Shown: positions 1 to 13,580, counted from the stretch's first letter. The stretch: 64,000 bases of DNA from Nymphaea colorata (GCF_008831285.2 NC_045138.2:35145115-35209114), one strand, 5' to 3'. A program made the numbers and translations. The notes: a model not told the origin generated them from the sequence alone.

Positions 1-3000
1 TAGGACATTTTCAGGGAATTTATTGTTGAGATGCAAGTAGGAACAGTAAGAAATAAATTCATTCAAACTATTGTATCTTATCAAGTTACCAGTGGATTCC
101 TATTCATACGAACGGTAAGAAATGCTTCAAGCACGTTGATGGTTGCATAGATAAACTATGGGGTCATAAGACTCATCCTGTTTGCTTGGCCTTTTCACAT
201 TAATAGGTAAGTTCCCCGTCCCTAAATTTTATTTTTCATTGTTAATTTTTAAGGTGATAAATTACTTAAAAATTCATCTTAATAAAATAATAATTATGCT
301 ACATATAAATAATTTTTTTTTTTTTAAAAAAAATGACATACGACAGTATGAAATCGGGCCATATAATTGAATAAAAAATATTTTTACTTAGATAATAAGT
401 TATAAAGTTCCCTTTATATAAATAGGGCATTGTTGTAAACCAACTTACATTCTTTCTTTCATTTCCTTTATATAGTTTAAACAAACATAATTCATTTTCT
501 TTGTATCTAAACACGCTTTTATAATTATTTGTCTTCTTTCCCTTCTTATTTCCCTCTTCGTTTCTTTTATTTTTCTTTCATTCTTTTCCATCCCTTTCTC
601 TCATCCAAAGAGGGTGTAAGAGAAGAGAGTGGAGAGATGCAATGGAAGTGAAGAGGAAGGAGAGGAGAGTGGTGGTAGGAAGAAATGAGGAGTTGGGGAA
701 AGAACGACGGTGGGGAAGCAGAGGAGAAATAGAAGATTGGCATAAGAGTAGAGGAACGGGCGTCAGCTTGTGGCGAAAGATGATCTCGCCTTGGATGGCG
801 TTATATTGGAGCAGTGGTGGAGCCAGAAATTAAACTTGTTGAAAGGCACTCTTAAGTTTAAATTTCAAACTTTAAAGAACATTCATATGTAAAAATTGAA
901 AATTAATGAAGTTTTTATATGTAAATAAAGTAAATTCAGTAAGGTCATTGTATTAGAGGGTGCCAAGCTTTGGGTTTACGGTGTTATTTAAATCCTATCG
1001 TCCTTTATGCCAATGGCGTTCTTGCTGAAAGAGTAGGCGTAAGTCGACGAGTCGCTGGCAGTTGGACTCCCTGAGAGCTGATATAAAAGCCAACGACTTA
1101 AGCAAATTCTTCAGCACATACTGGATACGGCCTTGCGTCTTTAGTTAGAGATACCATTGAAATTATGAAGAACCAACCTTGTGTCGCTGCGTGAGCGCCC
1201 TAACTTTTCGCTGTCAGACAAATAACAAACGTAGTGGCAGAAAAAGCGGATTTTATGCACTCGCTTTTTAAAAGCAAATAGTCGTGTGGGGGCGTGTCTT
1301 GTTGTCCACTTTTCCTCTTCCTACCTTTTTCCATTCCCGGAAGCACGTCTATCCCACAAAATTCGTCTTCAAAGGTCAATGATTGTTAAAGCGAAGCGAA
1401 TAGCTGTTGTTGTTTTTCCTTCTCCCCTTTCCTTCTTCCTGCCTTTTCCTGAAAGCACCCGCCCCCCGTCTTCAGGCTCCATGTCATATGTGAGTTGTTC
1501 CTCTTGGATGAGATGACAAGGAAACAATATCAGCCTTGGGGTGGGAATGGTAACGTAATTTATATGATGTATGTGAGCCATTCCTTTCCGGTTTTGTTCG
1601 GAGGAAAAAAAAAAACTCTGTAATTCTCTTGGCCTTGTTTTTGGTGTCACGTGGGCTGGAAACTCTCCCATTGTATTTGTGTCTGTGTGGCTGCGGGGCG
1701 CTGAAGCAGTGAGAGAGAGTTGGGTCCCACACCACCACAGATCTTTCTTTTTTATCTCTTCAACGCCATGTCACCGAGAGTCTCCCCTTCCCTCCTCTGC
1801 GAACGAACGAACAAACACGTGGTCATTTCCACCTCCGACTAACGCCCGCCGTTCCGATGAATTATTTTAGTCTACCCATCAATTATTCAAGTACGTGTGG
1901 GCATTCTTTCCAGTAGATTATCTATTCCAGCTTTTTGAGTTGACAGTTTTTTGCAACTTTGGTACTTTACATAGCAATTTTGATCCGTAAATGAAATAGC
2001 CGACACCAATGCACGCAAGTGATTTTGAACCAGTTTCTTGTAGTTTTTAAAAGTTAACGGTCATGTTTTTCACGCTCACAAAAATCTGATCTGATTTTAG
2101 TTCCTACATTTTTTTTATATAGTTTACATTCATTTATACAATCAAAGAACTTGAAAGAACGAGAAGCACATATACTATGAAGAACTCTTGAGGACCGCGC
2201 TAGGTGAACCAAATTACATTCTTTATCTGCACCGTTTGGCCCCCATCATTGCAAAACTCAAAAGACAGCGATGCTTTCCTTGGCTAGGAAGAATGTTACG
2301 TTTGGTGCACATGACATCTCCCATCCCACGATATGCAACGCAACTTCGTCATCGATCATCGGCTCTTGACATCAATCCATCTGCTGCGCCCGTGCAAAAT
2401 CGTAGAAAATTTCTTCTTCCTAATGGGCCTGAGGAGACTGCTTCAGCCAATCAGAATGAGAGGAAGATTGCCAATTCAAGGCCAACCACAAGTTCAAATA
2501 ATTTTCCATCACCCACCTCCTATATATTGAGCTTCCCGATCGAGCTATACATTAAAATCAGTTGAATTCCTCATCCCCCCTCCAACCGCGGGAATAAATA
2601 CATATGACCTTTAGAACATAGCCACATGGACGTGTGGCGTTCATACTCTAGTTGCTTCAACGATAACCACAAATCCCTTTTCCAAGCGGTCCCACTCCAA
2701 CCGCGAGCTAGCAATGCTCCACTCGTTTCTTTGATACCACTGATCGCCAGGCTACCCACTTCCACTAGTTTGCACATACTTTGGCCGCTTGCCCCATAAA
2801 TAAGATGAGGCTTAAAATGATATACGACGTTGGAACTTGTGGTTCTTCCAGGATCTAATCGACGAGGCATCAAACTGCAATAGTAAATATTTTTTAAAAA
2901 ACATTATTTAGAGAGGCGCTGGGCTTACATAAATGTGCATCTACTCTACCCCTTGGTACTTGTTCATTGTGATAGGCAACCCTTGCCATCTATCCTTCCA

Positions 3001-3778
3001 TACATACCTCTTGGTTTTGGGTATCCCAGTCTACCAGTTTTATGGTTAGAGAGATTATATTAATCTATCTAACTAACCACCCACCTATGTGGTATGTGCA
3101 TGGCTCCCGCACAAAACCCGAGAGAAGAATCTCATAACGAATTATTGAGCTTATATTCTAGGGTACTGCTAGTCAGTCTTATGAGAAAGCTAGCTTGACA
3201 CCCGTGCGGGTTGATCGCAAATACACGATTCACCGATACTACTCAGTCTGCAAATGATAGAGCTTTAGAAGCCAACGAGTCAAACCAACTTTGAGTTTCG
3301 GAGGGAAAGCATTACACTTGGATGGTTGAAGAATACCAACAGCACTAAATATCCCAGGGGGGGAGACGCTTCTTTCACCCACAAAAATCCATCACTGTTG
3401 ACCTTAAAGTTAATTATAAGGAGCACTTTTCTTACCGACCGTCATACCCCTAGCTTCTTCCGGTGAACATACCCCTAGCTTCTTCAAATTCGAAGATTAT
3501 AAATGGAAAAATCAGTTAACCTTGTCCTGTACAAAAATAAAGCATGTGTTGCGTACAAGCGCTGACTCCATGAAATTAAAGCTTAAAATTGAAGCAAGGG
3601 ATGAGGTCACTAGTTGCTTGACCAAGGACGCTCGGTTGCCCTGAGAGCCCTTCCATTACAATCATGAAGAGGCATGGGGGAGATCGAGTGGGTCACAGCG
3701 CAAGATTTCTTACATGACATTGCAAGGACTAATTATAGGACTAAAATATTTTCCTCTTCGGATCCCCTTCACATAAAA
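1..3778. other. Intergenic, no gene recognised
   Basis: AT-rich sequence with scattered short open frames, none with a recognisable domain or convincing splice structure. A T-rich/pyrimidine-rich stretch lies around 520-600 and is followed by a purine-rich stretch to about 740. The open frame at 2571-2873 on the minus strand (100 codons) resembles nothing I know. I see no RNA gene here. Confidence 0.6.
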
Positions 3779-4172
3779 GGGGTGTTTGATGAGGCTGAAA
3801 TTATATAAATTCTAGAATTAAAATTCTTATCTTTTTTTAAGAAATAGGAATTGCGTTCTTAAACAACAGATTTTGATTCTGGAATTATAGGCTCGTTCTT
3901 GAATTGAATCAAAATTTTGGAATTATAATTCTACCACAGCCGGTCAAATTAAGATTCTAAAATATTTGAATTTTTTCATCTCTTTTTAGGGCACATGTCA
4001 TGATGGCTTTTACTTATCAATTTTAAAATTTTCATTCATGTCTTATCAAATGCATCGTTTTCAATTATGGAATCAAAACTCCAAACTATAATCACAAAGG
4101 AAAGCTAGAACCGTTTTCATTCTAAATTCTAATTTTTTTTAGAATAAAAATTTAAGGCCATCAAACACCCCC
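3779..4172. mobile_element. MITE-like element with terminal inverted repeats
   Basis: The left end reads GGGGTGTTTGATGAGGC and the right end reads GGCCATCAAACACCCC, so the two form terminal inverted repeats of about 13-16 bp around an AT-rich, non-coding interior of about 390 bp. The interior is also partly self-complementary, with AATTCTAGAATT-type stretches near the left end and related ones near the right end. No transposase is present. The GGGTGTTTG start resembles plant PIF/Harbinger (Tourist-like) MITEs, but I could not find a clean target-site duplication, so the superfamily is open. Confidence 0.6.
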
Positions 4173-5860
4173 TAATGGAATTGTGTGTGGAGGATATACT
4201 GACCATCCTCCCTACCCCCTCCGCTACCCCCCAAATACAAGAAGGCTTATATTCTCGCCCACAATAGGTTGTGTGGTTGCAGGTAAGATGCACCATATAT
4301 AATTAATCACTGTTGTAGATCTATACCGGTGTTTTTTTTTTTTTTTGAATTGCATGGAGAGAAAACAAAAAGGGGCAGTCCAAGCACTGCCCAAAATTTC
4401 AAAAAATTTTACACCAAATATTGAAATACGAATTTCTTGTACATTCTTTGCATGCTCTTGCTACTTGGCTTCCAAAATCATTTAGGTAAAAGAAAACCTA
4501 TCGATGGGAGCTATAAATGCATCTTTCCCCTCTCTTAAGTACTAAGAGCATGCTTTAAAAAACTGATTGGCGTGATTAGCCATTCTGGGAATAACAGCGC
4601 AAGTAATAATACTTACCTCTTGGTTCGACAATTTGTAAATGAAATTTCGAAGAATAAACAGGCAGCTGAATAACCAGACACTAAATTTTACGATGAACCT
4701 ATCGCCAGACTGGCTGCCATAACATCCATTAAAACAAATGAGATAATAAACAGACAATACCCCCCAAAAAAAATCTCCCTGTTCTCAAAATAAGCTAAAT
4801 GAACTACAAGGAAACAAAGAGCAGTGACACAAATTTAATAGATTATAACAACATTCGGGAAACACTGTAGGAGTCAATTTGAATTTGGCAATTATATCAT
4901 AACCTAATATGCACCTTACAACCATACAAAAGTAAAAGGGTATATGCTTCTTCAAGAAAGCCTAGCTTATAAGTGTCCATCACCTTATATTTAATAAGAA
5001 ATCTAAAAATAATTGTAAGAACATACCCTTCAAGCACAAGATGTGGCGGAAAAGGATGATAGAACATAAGCATATTTTTAGAGTATTGGAAATAGAAGAC
5101 TTTAAAATTCTGAAATTTATAGAAATTGGAAAACCTTACAGTGAAAGCCATTAAATGTCAGGTAAAAACCCATTTTTAGATGGCATATTCAATGTGACTG
5201 AACGAATAGATAGACAAAATTTTGTTTCAATTTCTAAAGAGAAATGAACAATACGAAGTTTAGGCTAACCGACAAATTTATCTTCACTAATTGTGATTTT
5301 TATGATCAAATTGCCAAGAAGGGTTACGAAATTATTCGAAATAACCTCCTGGAAGCAATATAACATGGCTCCTTCATAAATCACAACTCTTGGACATACA
5401 TAGTTCCTTTGATGTCCTATTTAACATGTGTATATATGGACCGAATACATGTGAATTCCTAAGAACCTCATTCCACGAAATAGAATTGGATTTTTGCTGC
5501 CAAATTTCTCTCTCCATTGTTGCATAGTATTACAAGGAACGATGAAGGTTATTCATTTCCATAAAAGAACTAGATATCAGCTTGATCACGCTCTTGTAAT
5601 TGGAGCAGTGTAATTTCCAATTCAATGTTCACCTTAACCCTTTCCAACAATGTGGTTGATGAATCTAGCATTTCACTGTATGTATATCAGATATTGCCTT
5701 GAGTATGGGCGGTAGGTACTCCGAATGTCCTTGTGCACCAAACTACTGCAAGAGCATTTTCTGCCATGGTCATCGACCCGCGATAAGAACCGTGGCGGAT
5801 ACTGACACGACTTCCCACCTCACCACCCAAGCCTTTATCCTTAGACATTTATGCTTAGTT
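4173..5860. other. Intergenic, no gene recognised
   Basis: AT-rich sequence with a poly(T) run near 4330. The short open frames (4542-4757 and 4897-5151, both minus) show no family resemblance. No RNA gene or element ends were seen. Confidence 0.55.
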
Positions 5861-5879
5861 ATATATTTATGGGAACCTT

Positions 5880-6140
5880 TTCAGGGCATCTTTTTTTCAT
5901 GCGATAAACTTTGGCCAATAGAGAGAATGAGGCCGTCTGTCGCGTCCGTCTCTTGCCATCACGGGGACGAAGGAAGTAATGACATTGGAGAGCACTCCGC
6001 CTCGGACGCCCTGACGAAGCTTGGCAACTTTGTGTCGTGAAACCCCGAAGATTTTGGGGACAACCTTGTGTCTGGCGATGCTCTCTGCCTCCGTTACAGG
6101 CCTTCCCCTGCCTCGGCTTGCCTGTTGTGAGCTCAATTCC
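5880..6140 (-). pseudogene. Possible decayed histone H4 copy
   Basis: Read on the minus strand, this GC-richer patch resembles the H4 coding sequence in order. There is a Gly/Arg/Lys-rich start (SRGRGRPV), then a piece like the 'RHRKVLRDN' region (read here as ARHKVVPKIFG), then a 'RRLARRGGV'-like piece (KLRQGVRGGV). A jump to a GVL...NVI piece would correspond to loss of about 18-20 codons. No intact frame covers it and the match is by eye at DNA level, so it is a weak call. It could also be an unrelated GC-rich fragment. Confidence 0.33.
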
Positions 6141-6458
6141 GAACCTGCAACTAAGCAGATCAGCTATTCTTTGTATGTACATCTGTACTTCATGTCCCCA
6201 ATTCCCAGGATTTTCCAAGCAACTTTAGAATAGCGAGAATGCCTCAGAGGCTTAAGCACAATCTCAATCTCCTTCTTCTATATGTGTCCACATGACGAAT
6301 CAAGATTTCTAGGTCCCAACCACCTGCACCTCATAATTTCTGACTAGGATATTTGAACCTTAAGGGATTATTTCACATCATAACTTTTGCCTTGAAGGTT
6401 TGGCCCTTTTACACAACTAATCTGATCTCTTAGTGGTTTCCTTTCTACTAAGGCTGCA

Positions 6459-6730
6459 CACGAGCCCAGTCGAGCTCAAGCTCGCCCAGCTCGAGCTCGA
6501 CTTGGCTCGAAATGCTCGAACTCGAACTCGAACTCGAACTCGAACTCGAGTCGAGTTCCTAACACGAGCTCGAGCTGGACTCGACTATACATAGTCGAGC
6601 TCGAGCTCGGCTCGTCTAACTCATGTAAATTTAAGAATTAAACCAATAGTCGAGCTCGACTCGTTTAACTCGTTTAGTTTAAGAATTAAACCAAGTCGAG
6701 CTTGACTCGTTTAACTCGTTTACAGTGAAT
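6459..6730. repeat. hAT 3' subterminal repeats (left copy)
   Basis: Dense CTCGAG, GAGCTC and AACTCG words, including a run of five AACTCG-type hexamers around 6518-6550. The same array, slightly shorter in that run, lies inverted at 17157-17360. Subterminal motif clusters next to short inverted termini are typical of hAT elements, where the transposase binds them. Confidence 0.75.
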
Positions 6731-7250
6731 CAAACCAATTGCGGGACCAGTAAGTCAATTAGAGGCGCCAAGGTTTCTTTAGGGAGAGAGAAAGAGAGAT
6801 GGAAAGTTCGGGTAATGATAACCCAAAAAGGTCAATCATTTAGAGTCCAGCACTTCAACAAACCCTCCTGCAGTTTGCACGTTACAAGATTGGAGACAGT
6901 CCTCTGTTATTTGCTAAATAGTAACTTTTGACACGAATATAGCACCAAGAGATCTATAATTCTTCAGTAGCATGCCTGATGAAAATAGCATGTTGTGGAA
7001 GACTCTACATTGCAAAAAGGACCCAGTCTGTTCCCATGCCAAAACTCAATTCATCCAATTCATCAGCTAGAAATCAATTGGAACAACGAAGGACCTGCAA
7101 ATGGCCATAGAAATTCCTTCACAAGAATGAAATGACTCTTCCATGCACTCCTCAGGTCAGCAAGTTATCCACAGAGGTGGACAGAAGACAGCTGCTGCGT
7201 TATGACCCGTAATGCCCAGATGAGAAAAAGACGACAAGCACCATAGAGCT

Positions 7251-8679
7251 CTAGTGTCTGTGAGAATGTTTTCTGCTGCTAAAATGACTATTCCCCTTCT
7301 CTCTACTTCGTCTATGGATAATTCTCAAAATTACAGTAATAACACCAGTGGAAGCCATTGCGTAGCAACCTTGGTATGGTGCCAATTGAAGAGCAGAAAA
7401 ATAACAGTAGTAACCAGCAAGAAAGTAAAAAAAGTTCAACCCAACTTCTCTCCCATGCATGCCAGGTAATGGGAACAAAGGAATGTTATGCTCTGGCTTC
7501 CAACCACAAAGACCATGGAGCATGACTCCAACTGAAAGTGCCGAATCAATGAACCATGGGAAGCTTTGGCCCATCCCAATTCTCTGAAAGACAACAGCTA
7601 ACATGATTAAAGTTTACCAAAACATAATCACCATAAGTAACTATTTCTAGAACCAATTTATCAGCCCTACATACCTGATAAATAGGCCATTTCGAGGATA
7701 TATGGAACCATTTCGAGGAAATAGGCCAAAGTGGGCAATTAAAGGAATACCTACAAAGGGCCATATGACAATTTGAAGCATGAGAAAGAAGCATCACAAT
7801 CAGCCCAAGGGCAGGATGAACAAAGCAGACCAGTGGAACTGTAACTAGTGCTACAACAGCAGTTGGGTTTCTTTGTATCATGCAAACCACCTATTGAAAA
7901 GTTAGAAATAAGAGAAAGATGGGTTACATTTACCATACCCAGCAATGATACAGGTACCTTCCTGAAAACTGCACAAGTAAATGTAATTGCAATGGAAGCC
8001 CATGAATTATCTACTTTAGTGAATATGGAACCAGTGGCATAGACTTATTCTTAACTAGTATAGTGTAAAAGCAGATTTTCCCATTAGAGAATAGCAACTT
8101 TTTGTAAAAGATTATTGAAGTCCTATCTGTAACTATTACAACTTTAAATCAAATTGAAGCGTTTGGCAACACTACTTTCAACACAGATACTATAACAAAC
8201 CATTTTTATCCGTTCAGATCTACATAAATTTTTTATAAAGGAGTGAGTATTATCTTTTTAACAAAACTGCAAAGACAGCTAAATGTATTTCAAGACAATT
8301 GGGTGTCAAACAATTTACAGGAAAACATAGAAGACATGGCCATCAACTTACGTCCACATGTTCATTTGTGTGCTCAAACACTCGTGGCCCATGTCATTTT
8401 AGTGGATGTGATGAAAGTAGATACCAGTGTATATCAAACACAGAGTTACTACCTGATGAGTTACATCAAACAGGAAAGTAAAAAAATCAATATCACTAGC
8501 AAATGAAGACAATACCATCAGCAAGATAGTGGTTTTATCAGATCCTGCATTTGATCCCCACATTGCAGGTGATGAATCTACTATAACAGTGTCAAGATAC
8601 AAGTTTGGAATAATATGCAAACCAGATGTGGGGTCCCAAGCAAGTGCTACCGGTGGAAAGCAACGCAGTTTGCAGAGGC
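7251..8679 (-). pseudogene. Captured PGAP1-like GPI inositol-deacylase 3' gene fragment (left copy)
   Basis: The minus strand encodes, in separate exon-like pieces, the C-terminal half of a plant PGAP1-like GPI inositol-deacylase, the ER membrane enzyme that removes the inositol acyl chain from GPI anchors. Recognisable pieces are one with VALAWDPTSGLH...VDSSPAMW (about 8679-8520), one with VTVPLVCFVHPALGL (about 7890-7750), and the final exon 7251-7583 with RIGMGQSFPWF, FFYFLAGYYC and a RKHSHRH C-terminus. A proper TTTCAG acceptor precedes the last exon. The lipase domain with the active serine and several middle exons are absent. It lies between the hAT transposase and the hAT 3' end in the same orientation, so it travels with the element and cannot make the enzyme alone. 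Confidence 0.82.
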
Positions 8680-8891
8680 CTGAAATAAAGATCAAAGCTC
8701 TTGGTAAACAACTTATATCATCAGTAACATAAGCATGGTCAACTGTTCAATAATATTAAAATTTTGAAGAGACATGCTTGAGGAATAAAATACAGACACT
8801 AATGCTACAAGCCAAAGTTGAGAAACCTTATATATATTCATTAAAGAAAACAACAAGAAAAAAAACAAGCATTACCGAGAGGCAACTTGAA

Positions 8892-11091
8892 TCATTCTAA
8901 TGATATATATTCACTTGATTCTTCCTCAACCTGAAAGAAATACATATAGTCAATTGACAAATGATTCACAAAATATTTAATGAATACAATTTCTTCAAAA
9001 CATACTTACTTTTGTTAAAACTTCATGCATTGGATCACCATCATTCTTTACCCAATTACCCAAACAAACCAAAGCTTCAACTGTGTTGGGCATCAATGAA
9101 CTACGACTATCACTAACAATTCGACCTCATGTACTAAAAGCCTTTTTTGAAGCAACAGAAGTTATTGGAATTGACAACAGATCACGTGCCATTTGTGAAA
9201 GAATTCGATACTTAGATTCCTTATCCTTCCACCATTGCAAAATATTGAAAGAATCTTCATCATCATTATCATCATGCTTAATCAATCCGTCCTCCAAATA
9301 TGTGTCTATCTCAGATTTGGTGACCTGAAAAGCAACATTCTCAGCTTTACCTAAGAACTTAAAAAATAGCTTTCTTCCACCACGTGGTGTGTCTCGACTC
9401 TCTCGACCTTGAATCCTAGAGGAATTAGTTGATGCAGTAGAAATATTGACATTCACTTCATTTCTTTGAATGTAACTTTCATAAATATCTTGTAAAGATT
9501 GTTTTATCGTTTGTATTTGTTCTTCCCTTTCTTCTCTTGACTGGTAAATTCTTGAAAAGACAAATTCTGATAATGTGAGTTTCACGCGTGGATCTAATAT
9601 GGATGCAATAATCATTAACAAGTTACAGGGTTTCCAATATTTATCAAATTTGTCCTTCATTTTCACTGTCATTGCCTTCATAAATCCACCTTCATTTGCA
9701 ACCATTTCCTGCAATATTTCTTGAATTCTCCAAATTTCAAGAAAATACAAGTTTGCTGTTGCATAAGATGACCCAGAAAATAAGGTGGACACATCATAGA
9801 AAACTTGCAGAAAATCACATATCACTGCTATTTTTTCTCAATCCTCAGGTCCAAGCAACCATACCATGCCTGGGTCTTCCATACTATATCTTGCAAAAGC
9901 ATCTTTATATGCAAGAACTGTTTCCAACATAAAATATGTTGAATTACATCGAGTTTGTACATCTAACACTAACTTCTTTGTCGTTGAAATTTTCAACTCT
10001 TTTGGTGCACCTGCAAAACCATTGAGTCTTGAAGGTGAAACTTTGATATATTTTACTGCATCTCTAATGCTAATGATTTTATCTTTAATGGCACTCAACC
10101 CATCTTGTACCATCAGATTCAAAATATGTGCACAACATCGCACATGAAAAAATTTACCACCATAATACAAGTTGATGCCGCTTTTTTCCATGTTCTCTTT
10201 CAGTTTTTTGACAAGAACATCATTTGATGAAGCGTTGTCAACTGTAATAGATATTATTTTCTTTTTAATCTCCCACTATGCAAGATGCTTAGCAATTACA
10301 TTTGCTAAAACTAGCCCAGTATGAGGAGGCACAACTTCGGTAAAGTTGATGATACGTGTTTGCATATTCCACTCTTTATCAATGAAATGTGTTGTTAATG
10401 CCATATATCCAAGTTGTTGGTTTGATGTCCACATATTTGTAGTCAAAGCAATCTTATCTACACCTTTGAAGAGAAGAAGCAATTTCTTTTTTTCATCTTC
10501 ATATAATTTCATGACATCTCGCTTAACTGTCGATCTTGAAACTGACACCCAATTAGGAAAACCAAGCCTAAGAAGGAACCTAAACCAACAATTATCCACT
10601 ATGGAAAAAGCATGTTCTCCTGTTGCCACTAGTTTTGCAACTATCTCTCTTATTGTTTGTGCATCAATGTTGGAACCCATTTCCATAAGCTTCTTCGTGA
10701 CATCTGAAGTATTCCTAGATTTAAAACTTAAAATCGTTTGCTTTTTGTTAGCAAAATGTGTCAAACATTTGTGTCTTCTCATTGATGATGTAGATCTTCC
10801 TGCACTTATCGAAAACATTGTACTGCAATACTTACATTTTCCTTTTTTGATACCATTTACATTGACCTCGTCAAAATAATTCCATATTGTAGAAGTCTTT
10901 GCCCTTGATCTTTTTGCACCACTAATACGTGCTTTAGGAGCATCTATTGAAACTCCTTCATTTTCAGTGTTGTGCGAACTCATAGGAGTTTCATTAGAGG
11001 AATGTACTCCGATTGGGGTATCATCTGAACTCTGTCTCGAATCACATACTTGCTTGCCCTTATCAATGACATTTCTTTCTAAATTCGTCAT
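8892..11091 (-). pseudogene. hAT transposase, full length with three in-frame stops
   Basis: The frame starts at 11091. A BED zinc finger lies near residues 65-115 (KCKYC...H..CLTH), followed by hAT catalytic-core segments (ITVDNASSND, HVRCCAHILNL) and the C-terminal dimerisation region (SIPITSVAS.KAFST..R). The frame is continuous except for three stops: TAG at about 10276, TGA at about 9836 where the second copy has TGG, and TGA at about 9124 where the second copy has GGA. The gene ends with a short intron (GTAAGT at 9009 down to CAG at 8931) and a final exon 8930-8892 ending VEEESSEYISLE. The element is therefore non-autonomous by this gene, although the frame is otherwise well kept, which suggests recent decay. 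Confidence 0.88.
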
Positions 11092-13580
11092 TCTTCAAAC
11101 TAGTAATTTTCCCTCCTGCTCAAGTTATTCTCCTATTTGAACATCATATTTGACAGAAACATATTACAATATAAGGGAATATGAAATGAAAAACACTAGT
11201 TCTTATTATTAAATATAAAAAACACGAATCATTGGGTTAAATATCATAAGAGTGGCCTATTTCAGTTATTGCATAAGAGTTGTAAATACATTTTAAACAC
11301 AATACAGTCAAGACTACAAACATATACATACTCAACTTCTTTCTTTAGCTTAACTAAGGGGTATGGATCTCTAGCCATCAAAAGAATAGCTATGTTATCA
11401 TCAAAAAAAGAGCAAAACCAGACATAATACTGGTGATGATTGATTCACATGAAAGTACCAAACATCCAGACCCCTTAGTTAAGTATGTATTTAAGTCAAA
11501 AAACAAGTATGTATATCTGAGATAAGACTAACTAGAAATATGCACATAAAGAATGTGAATGTATCCAAGTCATGACATCTGTACGCAATTCCAGTTTAGA
11601 CCATGCAACATGGTGTTCAGTTCGTTTTCAATTCCTTCTCATTAAAATACTATAGGTCCATGTAATACCAAGCTCAAAAAATGATGCAATATAGCATCCA
11701 TCAAGAAAGCAAATTCGGCAGGCTTATACCCTGGCACATTAAATATTTGAAACCCAAAGCAACTATTGCCTAGTCCACTGAAATAGCAGTGTATTTGCAA
11801 AATATTCAGAAGTGATGCATGAAATCAGATCAATTAACGAAGAGGCAAAAGTTCATTGGAATAAAGTCATCAATGTAAAGTCATCTGTACGCACTGGTAG
11901 CTAGGATGTATTTGGACAAATTCATACCTCAGTAACCAGCTCAAGTGGTGTATCTTATCTTCAAATAGAGAGAGAGAAAATTGTATTCCCACCAACGGCT
12001 TGTGCCAACAGCTCCAAATGGTGCTGTTGGGAACTTGGGAGTAGCCAATTGCTAGTAAACCTATATATGATAAAAATAAGTATAAAAAACAGAAAAACAA
12101 AAACAAAATACACATTCAACCTATATATGATTTATCTATACTGTTCTAGTACACACACATAACATACATATACATGCATATAATCAACATATATTTGGAT
12201 AAAAAGAACGCACATGAGTTTAAAGAATATAACATCATCACAAAGTTATGGTGCTATCATCAAAAGATTGCTAAGAAAATTAAGTTTTTACAAGTACTCT
12301 TCTCTGCCCATCTTCCACCATCTCTACCGCACAGAAGACGGCAGCAGGCAAGTCAGACTGGCAGCGAGCAATGTGAGGCATCTATTCCTCCACTTTGGGT
12401 TTTGGGTTATTGTTTTCGCCGTCCGGTGCTTTCATCCGTCGACTCTCAAGTCTCAAGATCCCAAGCTTTTGCTGTTACCATGGCAGCTAGAAGATCTTTT
12501 CTGTGGGATAAATGAATGGAGCTATACAGGGCAGTCAGCAGGGAACATAGAAACCTCAACTAGTTTGGGTGTCTGGGTCGTTCTGACTTGTCAGAGAGGT
12601 CATCAGAGAAAAAAAAAGAAGAAAAATGAGCTTTACGCGCGGACACCCTTCCATCCTGGGTTTGTGTCGTAGTCTACATCTTCTACTCGAACTCCCACTC
12701 TACTCCCACACAGAGGACAACTAGTCTGGCGTGCGTCTGTTACTAATCGACAAAGGGAAACAGAAAACAAAGGGGTCGAGAGTTTTATATTGAGCAGAAC
12801 AGACTCTGCTACTATCGCTGGAGGCGCAGGTCAGTTTCAGTTTGTTTTAGCAATGGTGCATCAGTGGACAGACCCTCTATGAGGGTTTGGGTATAAGATT
12901 ATTCCCTACATTAGGTTCAAAACCCTATGACAAAGCCTTTAACATAGATATGCCTTCTCGGTTTTAGGCTGAGCTCTGGTCTCAATCTCTCGCAGAAACC
13001 GAGAGGAAAGAAAGGGAACAACATCATATAGAAACCAGAGAGTAAGCAAAACCTCACCTCACACTGCAAAAGAGATTACCAGAGCGTGTATGTGGTTCTT
13101 CGTGCGAACCAGGGAGAGGCGTTCGGATGTGACTGAGGAGCCGGAGAGGGAAAAGCATCTGCAAAAGAAGAAAGGTTGAACCAAGAAACAAAGAGAAAGC
13201 TGATGAAAAACGACCATGGAGGACCTTATCCAGCAGATTCAGGAGAAAGTGCAAGTTTCTTTTGGGGAGCGACCATGGGTACCTCACCTTGAGCTGAAGG
13301 CAGAGCAGCCGGCTGACCTTGAACTTGAAGGCTGAAGTTGCCCACAGACATAGACGAATGGTTCCTCCTGCAGACGTCGGAGACTCCCAAACGGGAAAAC
13401 TAGAGAAGAGAAGAGAAGGAGAAGACGGAGAGACCGAGAGGCAAGAGAGGGAGAGTCGGAGTCGGAGAGAGCTCAGAGAGGGAGAAGTGAGAACGAAAAC
13501 GAAAAAAGGAAAGTAGGAAACCCTAAGATTCTACCCGCTTTCTCATCTGAACCGGTTTTAAAAAAACCGGTTCATTACTA
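11092..13580 (-). other. hAT upstream region, unassigned, with pyrimidine-rich leader
   Basis: Internal to the left hAT copy and upstream of the transposase start. No known domain was seen. The plus-strand open frames at 12174-12672 and 13319-13516 have no family resemblance. Read on the minus strand, 13500-13360 is a CT-rich stretch like a plant 5' leader, and it is followed by a possible exon (listed separately). This could be the transposase promoter and 5' UTR or another captured piece. Confidence 0.5.
13288..13351 (-). other. Possible small 5' exon inside the hAT element
   Basis: An ATG at 13351 on the minus strand opens 21 codons (MSVGNFSLQVQGQPAALPSA then Q) and runs into a consensus donor (AAG|GTGAGG) at 13287. 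It sits just downstream of a CT-rich leader-like stretch. It may be the first exon of a longer transposase transcript or of a captured gene; I do not recognise the protein. Confidence 0.3.

Noticed and set aside
12174-12672. Two overlapping plus-strand frames of 113 and 152 codons
   Set aside because: Inside the hAT element, antisense to it, with no domain and a poly-Lys end from an A-rich run.
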